A stretch of DNA of 64,000 bases. Origin: an uncultured Roseobacter sp. Its GTDB lineage: Bacteria > Pseudomonadota > Alphaproteobacteria > Rhodobacterales > Rhodobacteraceae. The notes under the pieces were generated by a model. That model saw nothing but the letters and a program-made list of their open reading frames with translations. It was not told the origin of the DNA and searched no databases. The translations under genes and the position numbers were made by a program. Each line of letters begins with the position of its first letter. The stretch's first letter is position 1. The stretch covers positions 501,501-565,500 of the forward strand of contig CANKZM010000004.1 in assembly GCA_947488305.1 (NCBI GenBank), written 5' to 3'. Positions 36,535-44,343 of the stretch are shown here, piece after piece.

Positions 36535-37518
36535 TCATTCGGTCGCTTGGATCAATTCGACCAACGAGCGCAAGCTTGGGTTTGTCTCGAAGTAGGCTTC
36601 GTAGACAGGGCCCATCGCTTCCTGGAACGGTGCTTTGTCAGCGATTTCATTGACAACAACACCAGCTGCTTCGACAGCCTCGCGGCTGGCAGCTTCACGT
36701 GCGGCCCAAAGCTCTCTTTGAAGCACGGCAGATTCCTGCGCCGCTTCGGTGACTGCCGCCTGCATTTCTGGTGACAGCGCGTTGAAGGTGTCCGTATTGA
36801 CGCAGATACATTCCGGTATGATCAGGTGTTGGGACAGTGAATAGTAACCAGCGACCTCAAAGTGACCGGTAGATTCGTAGGACGGCCAGTTGTTTTCAGC
36901 ACCATCGACCACACCTGTTTTCAATGCTTGGTAAACTTCAGCAAATGCCATTGGTGATGGGTTGCCGCCAAGCTGCGAGATCATACCCGTGAACAGATCA
37001 TTGTTCATCACGCGGACCTTCATGCCCTGAACATCTGCGGGCGTGTTGATTGCTTTTTCGCCATTGTAAAAAGAACGTGCGCCGGCATCATACCAGGCCA
37101 GAGGAGTCAGGCCTTTTGCGGCCATGCCCGCTGCAATTGCTGCACCGCCATCACTTTCCAGCACGCGGAACATATGTGGCACGTCTTTGAACACAAATGG
37201 GAGCGATACCACGTTCGCCTCAGCAACAATCGGTCCGATGGGTCCGAGGTTGAAATTGCCAATCTCCAGTGCCCCTGCACGAACCTGTTCTACGGCATCA
37301 GGCTGGCTGCCGAGCGTTCCGCCATGGAACATTTGCAGCGTGATCTCACCACCGGTTTTATCCGCAAGCAGTTCTGCGAATTTGTCCATTGCCACGGTGT
37401 TTGGATAGCCATCGACATGGATATTCCATCCGCGCCAGTCTGCAGCGGTTGCTGCACCGCACAGGACCGATAGTGCCGCGACGGCACCCAACAGTGGTTT
37501 TGATATCTTGTAGTTCAT
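36535..37518 (-). CDS. TRAP transporter substrate-binding protein (DctP family)
   Basis: 327 residues, periplasmic. A signal peptide (1-25) ends before ADWRGWN. The conserved Arg that binds the substrate carboxylate lies in GMKVRVMNNDL (about residue 170), and the family hallmark GVVDGAENNWPSYES is near 210. These fit organic-acid or sugar-acid binding proteins; no closer assignment is possible without structures. GGAGG precedes the ATG. It is the first gene of the dctPQM operon and follows the SDR gene by 50 bases on the same strand, so SDR and transporter may be one transcript. Confidence 0.95.
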   Translation of the reverse strand: MNYKISKPLLGAVAALSVLCGAATAADWRGWNIHVDGYPNTVAMDKFAELLADKTGGEITLQMFHGGTLGSQPDAVEQVRAGALEIGNFNLGPIGPIVAEANVVSLPFVFKDVPHMFRVLESDGGAAIAAGMAAKGLTPLAWYDAGARSFYNGEKAINTPADVQGMKVRVMNNDLFTGMISQLGGNPSPMAFAEVYQALKTGVVDGAENNWPSYESTGHFEVAGYYSLSQHLIIPECICVNTDTFNALSPEMQAAVTEAAQESAVLQRELWAAREAASREAVEAAGVVVNEIADKAPFQEAMGPVYEAYFETNPSLRSLVELIQATE

Positions 37519-37568
37519 TTCTTCCTCCCTGAAATGATGGGCTCATGCCCGGGTTTTTGTTCGGTGAA

Positions 37569-38354
37569 TTACGAGAAGAGTAACCCCCCGTTAATGTCGA
37601 TGTTTGCACCGGTGATGAAAGCCGCATCATCTGACGCGAGATAGGTCACGAGATTGGCTACATCCTCTGAACTGCCCTCTCGTTTGAGAGGGGTCACATT
37701 GGCCACGTGACTGCGCACGTCATCCTTTGTGAAGACGTTGTGAAAATCCGTATCAATCATGCCCGGGCAGACAGAGTTCACCCGAATATCAGGGCCCAGC
37801 TCCTTGGCGAGCCCACGGGTCATTGTCATTACTGCACCTTTTGATGCGGCATAGGCGACCGCACCGGGGCCCCCGCCATCGCGCCCTGCCTGGCTGGCCA
37901 GACCCACAATCGCGCCGCCTTGCGTCATATGGGGCAGGACCGCCTTGATCGCACGCATGAATGATGTGGCATTGAGGTCCATCACCGTATTCCAATGCGC
38001 TTCATCCATCTCTGCCATCGTCTTGCGCGCGACTAGTCCACCGGTGACATGCACTAGAATGTCAATTCTATCGCCAAATTCCGAAACAGTTTTGGCAACC
38101 AAACCCTCAACATCTGTTGTCGATGTCATGTCGCCTTTCAGGGCAAAGGCCGATCCGCCGGTCTCTCTAATTTCGGCAACGGCACTGTCTGCGCCTGCGG
38201 CGGAGCTATGGTAGTTTATGGCAACTGACGCTCCGGATTGCGCAAGTTTCATGACGCAAGCACGCCCGATATCCCGACCACCACCTGTGACAATTGCAAC
38301 TTTGCCAGCAAGCGAATTGTGCATGGGGCGGTGTTCGGCTGTCGCTGGCGACAT
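37569..38354 (-). CDS. Short-chain dehydrogenase/reductase
   Basis: 261 residues of classical SDR form. Cofactor loop [10 protein letters not shown] near 20, catalytic YAASK near 160 with an upstream Ser in GLASQAG, and C-terminal [11 protein letters not shown]. The usual NNAG appears as HVTGG. The ATG at 38354 has AGGA upstream; a TTG at 38360 is also open. As the first gene before a TRAP transporter and next to a KdgF-like cupin and FadR-type regulator, it may reduce 4-deoxy-5-ketouronate (DEH reductase-type) or oxidise a sugar acid. That is inference from context only. Confidence 0.87.
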   Translation of the reverse strand: MSPATAEHRPMHNSLAGKVAIVTGGGRDIGRACVMKLAQSGASVAINYHSSAAGADSAVAEIRETGGSAFALKGDMTSTTDVEGLVAKTVSEFGDRIDILVHVTGGLVARKTMAEMDEAHWNTVMDLNATSFMRAIKAVLPHMTQGGAIVGLASQAGRDGGGPGAVAYAASKGAVMTMTRGLAKELGPDIRVNSVCPGMIDTDFHNVFTKDDVRSHVANVTPLKREGSSEDVANLVTYLASDDAAFITGANIDINGGLLFS

Positions 38355-38431
38355 GGTCAATTTTCCTTTTGTGATGGCAGCAGGATTTATGATGCCCCGG
38401 CTACATAACTTTCGATTGATTAACTTAGACG

Positions 38432-38445
38432 ACTAGTATACCAGT
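38432..38445. promoter_or_regulatory. Near-palindromic FadR/UxuR-like operator
   Basis: ACTAGTATACCAGT, symmetric at 12 of 14 positions, in the promoter region between the divergent SDR/TRAP operon and the FadR-type regulator gene. The core resembles the GGTATACC-type sites of uronate regulators of the GntR family known to me. It is probably where the regulator at 38594 acts on both directions. Confidence 0.55.
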
Positions 38446-38593
38446 TTTGTCAACTGTTATTTTTTGGCTCTGGCAATGCGATCGTCATCGGTAGGACAAG
38501 CCCTTGGCAGGAAGCAGAACAAGAGTTAGGTCGCATAGCGCGCTGGGTGGTTCAGACGGGCAACCAGCAGAAGACGAAACGAAAAGGCAATCC

Positions 38594-39274
38594 ATGCAGG
38601 TGATCCACACCATAGCTGAGCGGCGAACAACATCGGACATTGTCTTTGAGCACCTTTTTGAAGCAATCGTTTCGCTAGAGATGCTCCCAGGGTCAAAGTT
38701 GTCGGAAGCGGATATTGCCAAACAATTTGGCGTGTCGCGGCAGCCCGTGCGTGATGCTTTCAACAAATTGGAAGCGCAGGATCTGCTGTTAATCCGCCCG
38801 CAAAAGGCGACGAAAGTGCGAGGGTTTTCGATGGAGAAAATCGCCCATGCACGGTTTGTGCGCCTTGCGGTCGAACTGGAAGTTGTGCGTGTCGCTTGCC
38901 AGAATTGGCAGTCTGAGTATTCCACTGCGATTGCAGAAAATCTCAAAGCGCAAGAACAAGCGATAGATGATGAGCAGACAGAAGAATTCCACAGGCTCGA
39001 CTATGAATTTCACCGCATAATCTGCGAGTTGGGTGGGCATCGGCTTGCGTTTGAGACGATCCAGGAATGTAAGCGCAAAATCGACAGGTTGTGTGTGCTC
39101 AGCCTGGGCCGAGCCAGCGAAGCGAGCACGCTTCTGGAAGATCACAAGCTTCTGGCCACCGCGCTGGATGCCCGTGATCACGAGGCAGCATGCGGCGTTA
39201 TCAGAACTCATTTGAGCAGGCTCGATGAGACCATCGAAGAAGTGCATTTGAAACACGCCGAATACTTTGAGTGA
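38594..39274 (+). CDS. GntR-family (FadR subfamily) transcriptional regulator
   Basis: 226 residues. Winged helix-turn-helix at about 10-75 (PGSKLSEADIAKQFGVSRQPVRDAFNKLEAQDLL) and an all-helical effector domain (about 85-215) with the FCD metal-type residues in DYEFHRIICELGGH and THLSRLD. The ATG at 38594 has AAGG upstream and begins where the family usually does; the frame runs 30 codons further. It is divergent from the SDR/TRAP operon and overlaps or nearly touches the KdgF-like cupin. FadR-type regulators of sugar acids commonly repress until bound by the acid. Confidence 0.93.
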   Translation: MQVIHTIAERRTTSDIVFEHLFEAIVSLEMLPGSKLSEADIAKQFGVSRQPVRDAFNKLEAQDLLLIRPQKATKVRGFSMEKIAHARFVRLAVELEVVRVACQNWQSEYSTAIAENLKAQEQAIDDEQTEEFHRLDYEFHRIICELGGHRLAFETIQECKRKIDRLCVLSLGRASEASTLLEDHKLLATALDARDHEAACGVIRTHLSRLDETIEEVHLKHAEYFE

Positions 39275-39299
39275 ACTCATTTCCGATGCACTCAGACAG

Positions 39300-39632
39300 A
39301 TGAAAGACGAGACCCTATTGATGCCAGAAAGTTACCCAATCGTCCCGACCGATCCTGGGGTCACCCGGCAGGTTTTAGCGGAAAACGCCGAGCTCATGGT
39401 CGTCTCTTTTCGTTTTGAAACCGGGTCCGAAGGCCGCTTGCATCATCATCCGCATGTACAATCGACCTACGTCAAATCGGGGTCTTTTGATTTTTCGATA
39501 GCGGGGAAGACAGTCAAGCTTGGCCCAGGTGATAGCGTCATCATACCGTCAGATGCGGAACATGGATGCATTTGCCGCGAAGAGGGCGAATTGATTGATT
39601 GCTTTACACCGAGACGCGATGATTTTCTGTAG
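39300..39632 (+). CDS. KdgF-like cupin
   Basis: About 110 residues, one cupin barrel. Metal ligands show as HHHPHVQ (about 40-46) and a later His in DAEHGC, with the second motif GPGDSVIIPSDAEH and a terminal FTPRRDDFL. This set resembles KdgF, which converts unsaturated uronates from alginate or pectin to linear ketouronates. The start is uncertain: the frame opens at a TTG (39267) inside the regulator gene, while the ATG at 39300 has no strong ribosome site. The name is a family impression supported by the TRAP/SDR/FadR context. Confidence 0.7.
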   Translation: MKDETLLMPESYPIVPTDPGVTRQVLAENAELMVVSFRFETGSEGRLHHHPHVQSTYVKSGSFDFSIAGKTVKLGPGDSVIIPSDAEHGCICREEGELIDCFTPRRDDFL

Positions 39633-39668
39633 TTCAACAGATCGAATCCGCTGAGCGCCGAGATCGCG

Positions 39669-41456
39669 TTATTCGACTTCGACGATGTAGCCACAACACC
39701 ACTGATGGGACATTGTATCGTCCCACCAGAACGGGCCGCTCGGGCCGCCGCGCTGGCCAGACGACCGGAAGAAGCGGGAATAGTGTTGCTGGCCCTGAAA
39801 ATTGTCGGGATTGCCTCGGGAGAAGTTATTGTAGGTCAAAGCGTCTCCGCTGGCCCAGATCCAACCGCCGCGAGGCTCGTTGCTCCGGTCGGCCTGGTAA
39901 AGCCCGATCATGGGTCCGAACCAAGCGCCTTCGGAATCCTTGAGCGTGAACCTGTCGTCTTGCATGAAAAGATCGTAGAGGAACTGGTTTTCAGCGCGCG
40001 AGTTGATTGTTACCAGATTACCGCCAGCCCTCTTGGCATCCCGCAAGGCATCGTTCCAGCTGCTGTGGCCGCGATTTAGCACGACAACATAAAGAGTGCC
40101 CTCAAAGTAACCCCACAGCAATTCGCGTGTGCCCAATTCTCGGTGGACTTTGCGCAACCGGGGTTCCAGCGCTTCGGGCAGTTCATCCGCGTCATACCGT
40201 TTGGCTTTGCCGGTCTGGAGTTTCTTCATCTCGGGTACATTCGGCAACGCGCGCAGCAATGCGGCATCGATCTGTTGCCCCGGTGGCAAACCTGCGACCA
40301 GACGCGCAGCAGCGACCGCACGACGGGTGCGCGGGCCAAAATCTCCATCGATACCCCCAACGTCCTGACCCATATACAAGAGCGCCTCTTGCAACAGTTT
40401 GCGCTGATCCCTGTCCAGCACTGCTTCGCGTTGCCCGTTGGGGTATTCAGCCTTGAGCCAGGGTTCGCGGTTCAGGCGTCGCGTGTTGATCTCCGTTTCC
40501 TCGCGGAGCTTTTCACGCTTCAACGCGGCCAGTTTCACGACCTCATGCTCTGGCTGATCTTCGTACTTTTTGATGAAAGTGTTCCAACTGTAGATCGTGT
40601 TGTTCCGGTCCGCTCTCGCGAAATCGGCAATGATGGATGTGTTAGCGGCTGACGATGCGGGTGCCGCAGCGACGGGTACCGGTTCAACTTTTTTGGGTGG
40701 CGTCAGGTAGATGTCCTGCCCGGGAAGGGAGCCGTAGATAAAGGGCTCCTGATATCCGCCGGTAGCCGCAAACACCGTGTCGCGCACCTTGCGGAACATC
40801 TTCCCCAGTTCAAGGCCAGGTTCCTCGATATGTTTGAGCAAAGCTTTGGCGTAGGGGCTGTTGCGTCCATCCCCATCAAGCGCAAGCGTACCGCCTCGTG
40901 CAGCATACCCGACAACAACGCCACTTGGGTCAATGCGCCCCAATCCGCGCCCGATAGATCGGGTGGCGCTGCTGACGGCCATATCGGACAGGAAAGGGTT
41001 GTTTCGGCATGCGTCCACCAGAACGATCTTCAATCCTTTGGCGGAGGACAGGGCGTTCACAACAGCATCAAGGCGGATTGCCTCAAATTCGACATCGGTG
41101 TCCCGTTTCAACTCGGCATTCACGGGGATCAGGTAATTTGTGTTCTCGATCTCCACCCCGTGTCCTGCGAAGTAGACCACCGCGACATCTGCGTTTTCCG
41201 CAGTCTGTGCAAAATCCCGCAACGCCAACCGCATTTTGCGGTAGTCCATATCGACGCCCATGGTCACATCAAAACCAAGACGCTCGAACGAGGCGGCCAA
41301 ATCTTCCGCATCATTGGAGGGGTTGGTGAGGTTAGATACGAATTCGTAGTCGGAGTTGCCGACGACAAGCGCCACGCGCTTTTGTGAAGCTTGCGAAGCG
41401 GTCGCGCTCAAGCAGGTGAAAAAGAATATAAAAATCAGACGTATAAACAAAATCAA
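39669..41456 (-). CDS. Exported caspase-fold protease with peptidoglycan-binding and C-type-lectin domains
   Basis: 595 residues. Residues 1-24 are a signal peptide (very hydrophobic FIRLIFIFFFTCL, cleavage near ASQAS). The caspase p20-like domain is 26-250, with catalytic His99 (FAGHG) and Cys150 (DACRNNPF). An Ala/Pro linker precedes a helical region, a peptidoglycan-binding-1 type unit near 350-390 (GGIDGDFGPRTRRAV), and a C-type-lectin-like domain near 450-595 (WNDALRDAKRAGGNLVTINS, GGWIWASGDALTYNNFSRGNPDN, WWDDTMS, GYIVEVE). It starts with TTG at 41456 after GGAG. It is last in an operon with a CHASE2 cyclase and a DUF928 protein. Target unknown. Confidence 0.86.
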   Translation of the reverse strand: MILFIRLIFIFFFTCLSATASQASQKRVALVVGNSDYEFVSNLTNPSNDAEDLAASFERLGFDVTMGVDMDYRKMRLALRDFAQTAENADVAVVYFAGHGVEIENTNYLIPVNAELKRDTDVEFEAIRLDAVVNALSSAKGLKIVLVDACRNNPFLSDMAVSSATRSIGRGLGRIDPSGVVVGYAARGGTLALDGDGRNSPYAKALLKHIEEPGLELGKMFRKVRDTVFAATGGYQEPFIYGSLPGQDIYLTPPKKVEPVPVAAAPASSAANTSIIADFARADRNNTIYSWNTFIKKYEDQPEHEVVKLAALKREKLREETEINTRRLNREPWLKAEYPNGQREAVLDRDQRKLLQEALLYMGQDVGGIDGDFGPRTRRAVAAARLVAGLPPGQQIDAALLRALPNVPEMKKLQTGKAKRYDADELPEALEPRLRKVHRELGTRELLWGYFEGTLYVVVLNRGHSSWNDALRDAKRAGGNLVTINSRAENQFLYDLFMQDDRFTLKDSEGAWFGPMIGLYQADRSNEPRGGWIWASGDALTYNNFSRGNPDNFQGQQHYSRFFRSSGQRGGPSGPFWWDDTMSHQWCCGYIVEVE

Positions 41457-41486
41457 GCGACTCCGGCGGAAATGTCCTGAGTGGCC

Positions 41487-42182
41487 TTATTGTTGCGCAT
41501 CAAGGATTTTTGTCAAATCCAATCCCGTGCTTTGCGAAAGGGACCGCAGCCCACCTACGTCATTCAGCTCTAGTTGGCCCGAGAAGCCAACGTCAAAAAG
41601 CATTGCCAGCGCGTCGTACCAGTAGCCAACGGCAGCAGCGTCCCGGGCGGATTGAGGCAGCTTTTCGGGGACGCGATATTCTATGTACCCGCGGGAGGAT
41701 GATGCCTCCGATGTACCGTGCCGTACTTCCCAGGCGTAAAGCTTGTCGGGCAACAATTGGACCTTCGAGCGTTCCAGGTTCAGCCCGTGATAACCGGCTG
41801 GGAATCGCCCGTCGATCGTGGCAACAAAACCCCGGGCCAATCCGACCTGTGGACTGATGGCTACGGTGACAGGTCCGTCGACGGGTTCCGCAAAATACCA
41901 GATCATCAAAGGCTTTCCGGTTGCAGTCAGCCCGCCTCCCGGTGGGGCCAGCAGTATGGTCTTTGTATTTGAGATATCGACGTCGCGCGTCCCGGCGCCC
42001 AGTCTGTCTGCTGGTGCACCAGATGCGGGTGGGATGAATACCAAATCATCGGATTGCTTGTCTGGCGCCTGTTCGTCACTGGCCAGCACACCAGTGGCGC
42101 AAAGCGATGCCACCAACACGATTGCGCATACCCAAAAGGCAATCGCTTGTAGTTTTTTTATGTCAAAGGGTCTGTCACTCAA
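41487..42182 (-). CDS. DUF928 family protein
   Basis: 231 residues with an N-terminal hydrophobic segment (AIAFWVCAIVLVASLCATGVLA) that is a signal or anchor, then a beta-rich domain with LAPPGGGLTATGKPLMIWYF, ARGFVATIDG and LPDKLYAWEV, then a helical end with QSARDAAAVGYWYDAL. This is DUF928, an uncharacterised family best known to me from cyanobacteria. The TTG start overlaps the cyclase stop by 4 bases; 30 bases separate it from the caspase gene. It probably lies in the periplasm or membrane between the other two products. Confidence 0.83.
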   Translation of the reverse strand: MSDRPFDIKKLQAIAFWVCAIVLVASLCATGVLASDEQAPDKQSDDLVFIPPASGAPADRLGAGTRDVDISNTKTILLAPPGGGLTATGKPLMIWYFAEPVDGPVTVAISPQVGLARGFVATIDGRFPAGYHGLNLERSKVQLLPDKLYAWEVRHGTSEASSSRGYIEYRVPEKLPQSARDAAAVGYWYDALAMLFDVGFSGQLELNDVGGLRSLSQSTGLDLTKILDAQQ

Positions 42183-44089
42183 TCGACTGCCCTCATCTGA
42201 AAAATCTCAATACGTGTTGATCCGTCGTCATGGAGCAAAGTGCCGACAGGCTCGGCGCTGACGCTTTGTCCGCTGCGGGTCAGCGTAGCACCTGACATGC
42301 ATATCAAAGCGTCGTCAGACTGTCGATCTTGCAGGATTTTGCCATAGGCTTCGATGCGGGCTGCCATGTTCACCGTGTCTCCGACAAGGTTGTATTGCAT
42401 TGTCCCCCGATTGCCGAGCACTCCTCCGTAGACAGTGCCGCTGTGCAGACCGATGCGGACCTTGTAGGCGGGCTCCTCTCCCGTTTCGGCGTTCAGTGCG
42501 GTCACTTGCTGTCCAAGGGCCCAGGCGCATCGGCAGGCCGCAAGGGCATCTGCGCAGATCTCATCCGGAGTGTTCCGCTGTAACGGCGCTCCGAACGCGA
42601 TCAGCAGGCCGTCACCGGTGAATTTTTCGATGAACCCACCGTGCGCGCGCGCGACATCGCTCAACGCATCTAGCGCGCGACTCATCCAACCGACAAAGCG
42701 CGCGGGATCGGTTTTCCCGCCGATGGCGGTTGACCCTGCGATGTCGAGGAACAGGATCGTGGCCTCCAAATGTTGTGGTCTTGGTTTGCCGCCAGACATG
42801 AAAAGCGCGCGATTTTGCCAAATCTGCGCGGCGAGGTCGGGGGAAAGATGATCCGAAAAAAGTGTCGCCATTATCTTGCGCTGACGCCTCGCTAAAATGG
42901 CGAGCGGTCCAAAGCTGAACAAAAATCCCAAGGCTAACGCGAGCAACGTTGGCACCATGGGCAGCCACAGCCCCCGGTTCAGCAAATGGTTCATCCCGCC
43001 CGCCATAATCAGGAGCAATGACGGGACCACAACGAGAAGAGCCATGCCGGACCGCGTGATCCGCCCCAATACCGCACCAAAGCCTGCCGCCAAAAGTATT
43101 AGCAGGTATTGTGCGGTTTTGGGGATGTCCCGCAAAAGCCTTTCACGACCGCTGGCAACATCCAACAGGGATTGCACCGCGCTGGCGTGGATTTGTGATC
43201 CGAAAGTGAATCTTGGGCCAATCCGGTTGTTCAGCGGGGTCAGGAAGTAGTCTTTGATAGATTCGCTATTTAAGCCAACAATCACAACCTTGCCCTTTAG
43301 GTCGTCCGTTGGCCCTGATTGCAAAATCTCTCGTGCCGCAAATGTCTGAGCGACTGGGAGCGCGTGGCCAAAAGCCAGCGGCACCTGGTATCCTGCGGCA
43401 TCGACCCGGGTATACCCGCCGAAACCGGAACCAATAGGCGGCAGCGGGTTGGCGCCCAGCATCATGACCGTTGGGTCATCCGGCGCTGGAGTGATCCCTT
43501 CCAGCCCAAGTTTCTGCATGACGAGTTTCAGGGCAAAGGACAAATGCACCCCATCGCGGTCGCTGACTAGCAACAGTGCTCGCCGAACCACGCCGTCCCG
43601 ATCAATGGGAATGTCAGAAAAGCCAAAGTTTCCGGTCGCCCGTACGGCCTCCGGTGGGTTGACGGTAAGCCCGCCCTCTGGGCCAAGTTTCGAAATTGCG
43701 ATTGCACTGGTTTCATCGAACGCCTTAGTGAGGGCGTCTGCACCGATACCGACAGAGCTGTCTCGGTAGATGTCCAACCCAATCGCGGCGGGGTCCGACC
43801 TATCGATTGCGAGCAGTATTTCCGCAATCTTTGCATCAGGAAGCGGCCACCCCCAAGTGGCGAGGTCCTGTTCCTCAACGGTGACCAGAACGACATCCGG
43901 CGCTGGTTCCACCAAGGCGACACGCGACGTAACCTTGTCATGGTGTATGAGTTCGAACCGCTCCAGTCCGCCGGTAAGCCGAAGTGCAGAAACGAGGCAA
44001 AAAGCGAGACAAGCGGCAAGGGCAATCAGGAACGCATTCCGCCTTGGATTTGATAACACTGCATCCATTTGCGCTCTCTTGCCCGGCAT
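42179..44089 (-). CDS. CHASE2-domain adenylate cyclase
   Basis: 636 residues. One membrane helix (about 18-36), an extracytoplasmic CHASE2 sensor (about 40-315), three closely spaced helices (about 325-398), and a class III nucleotide cyclase domain (about 440-620). The metal aspartates D449 (FLDIAGST) and D493 (KFTGDG) are present, as are transition-state N574 and R578 (NMAAR). Base-specifying residues K489 and D571 indicate ATP, so cAMP is the expected product. The sensor ligand is unknown. It is the first gene of a three-gene operon with DUF928 and the caspase-lectin protein, and diverges from the hydantoinase operon. Confidence 0.94.
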   Translation of the reverse strand: MPGKRAQMDAVLSNPRRNAFLIALAACLAFCLVSALRLTGGLERFELIHHDKVTSRVALVEPAPDVVLVTVEEQDLATWGWPLPDAKIAEILLAIDRSDPAAIGLDIYRDSSVGIGADALTKAFDETSAIAISKLGPEGGLTVNPPEAVRATGNFGFSDIPIDRDGVVRRALLLVSDRDGVHLSFALKLVMQKLGLEGITPAPDDPTVMMLGANPLPPIGSGFGGYTRVDAAGYQVPLAFGHALPVAQTFAAREILQSGPTDDLKGKVVIVGLNSESIKDYFLTPLNNRIGPRFTFGSQIHASAVQSLLDVASGRERLLRDIPKTAQYLLILLAAGFGAVLGRITRSGMALLVVVPSLLLIMAGGMNHLLNRGLWLPMVPTLLALALGFLFSFGPLAILARRQRKIMATLFSDHLSPDLAAQIWQNRALFMSGGKPRPQHLEATILFLDIAGSTAIGGKTDPARFVGWMSRALDALSDVARAHGGFIEKFTGDGLLIAFGAPLQRNTPDEICADALAACRCAWALGQQVTALNAETGEEPAYKVRIGLHSGTVYGGVLGNRGTMQYNLVGDTVNMAARIEAYGKILQDRQSDDALICMSGATLTRSGQSVSAEPVGTLLHDDGSTRIEIFQMRAVD

Positions 44090-44155
44090 GCCTGCAATAA
44101 AACTAACGACATTTCAGTATTTTGTCCTCATCTGAATCTGTTCGTCGGTTGGCGC

Positions 44156-44186
44156 TTGACAGAATGGGTCTACGAGCGGCTAGACT
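44156..44186 (+). promoter_or_regulatory. Possible sigma-70-type promoter of the hydantoinase operon
   Basis: TTGACA at 44156-44161 and TAGACT at 44181-44186, spaced 19 bases, in the 254-base gap between divergent genes. It would give a leader of about 150 bases before the hyuA ATG, containing the dyad GGTGAG...CTCACC. No known riboswitch was recognised in that leader. Confidence 0.35.
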
Positions 44187-44343
44187 TTGAAAGAATCTGG
44201 GGTACTGCATTTTGAAACAGTCTCTTCTCCTTTGCATGTCGTTGCTGCGCCGGGCTACTGGGTGTGATCTGGTGGTGAGTTAGGCCCTTTCGCGCCGTCT
44301 CACCCGCCTTTGCGGATCTCCCTAACATTCTCAGAGTCTCATT

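Noticed and set aside
39669-44089. Reading the cyclase-caspase operon as CBASS or a known phage-defence type
   Set aside because: CBASS uses CD-NTase enzymes and cytosolic effectors. Here the cyclase is class III with CHASE2, and the caspase is exported.
44187-44343. Possible riboswitch in the hyuA leader
   Set aside because: The leader has a GGTGAG/CTCACC dyad, but no known aptamer consensus was recognised. A covariance search would be needed.
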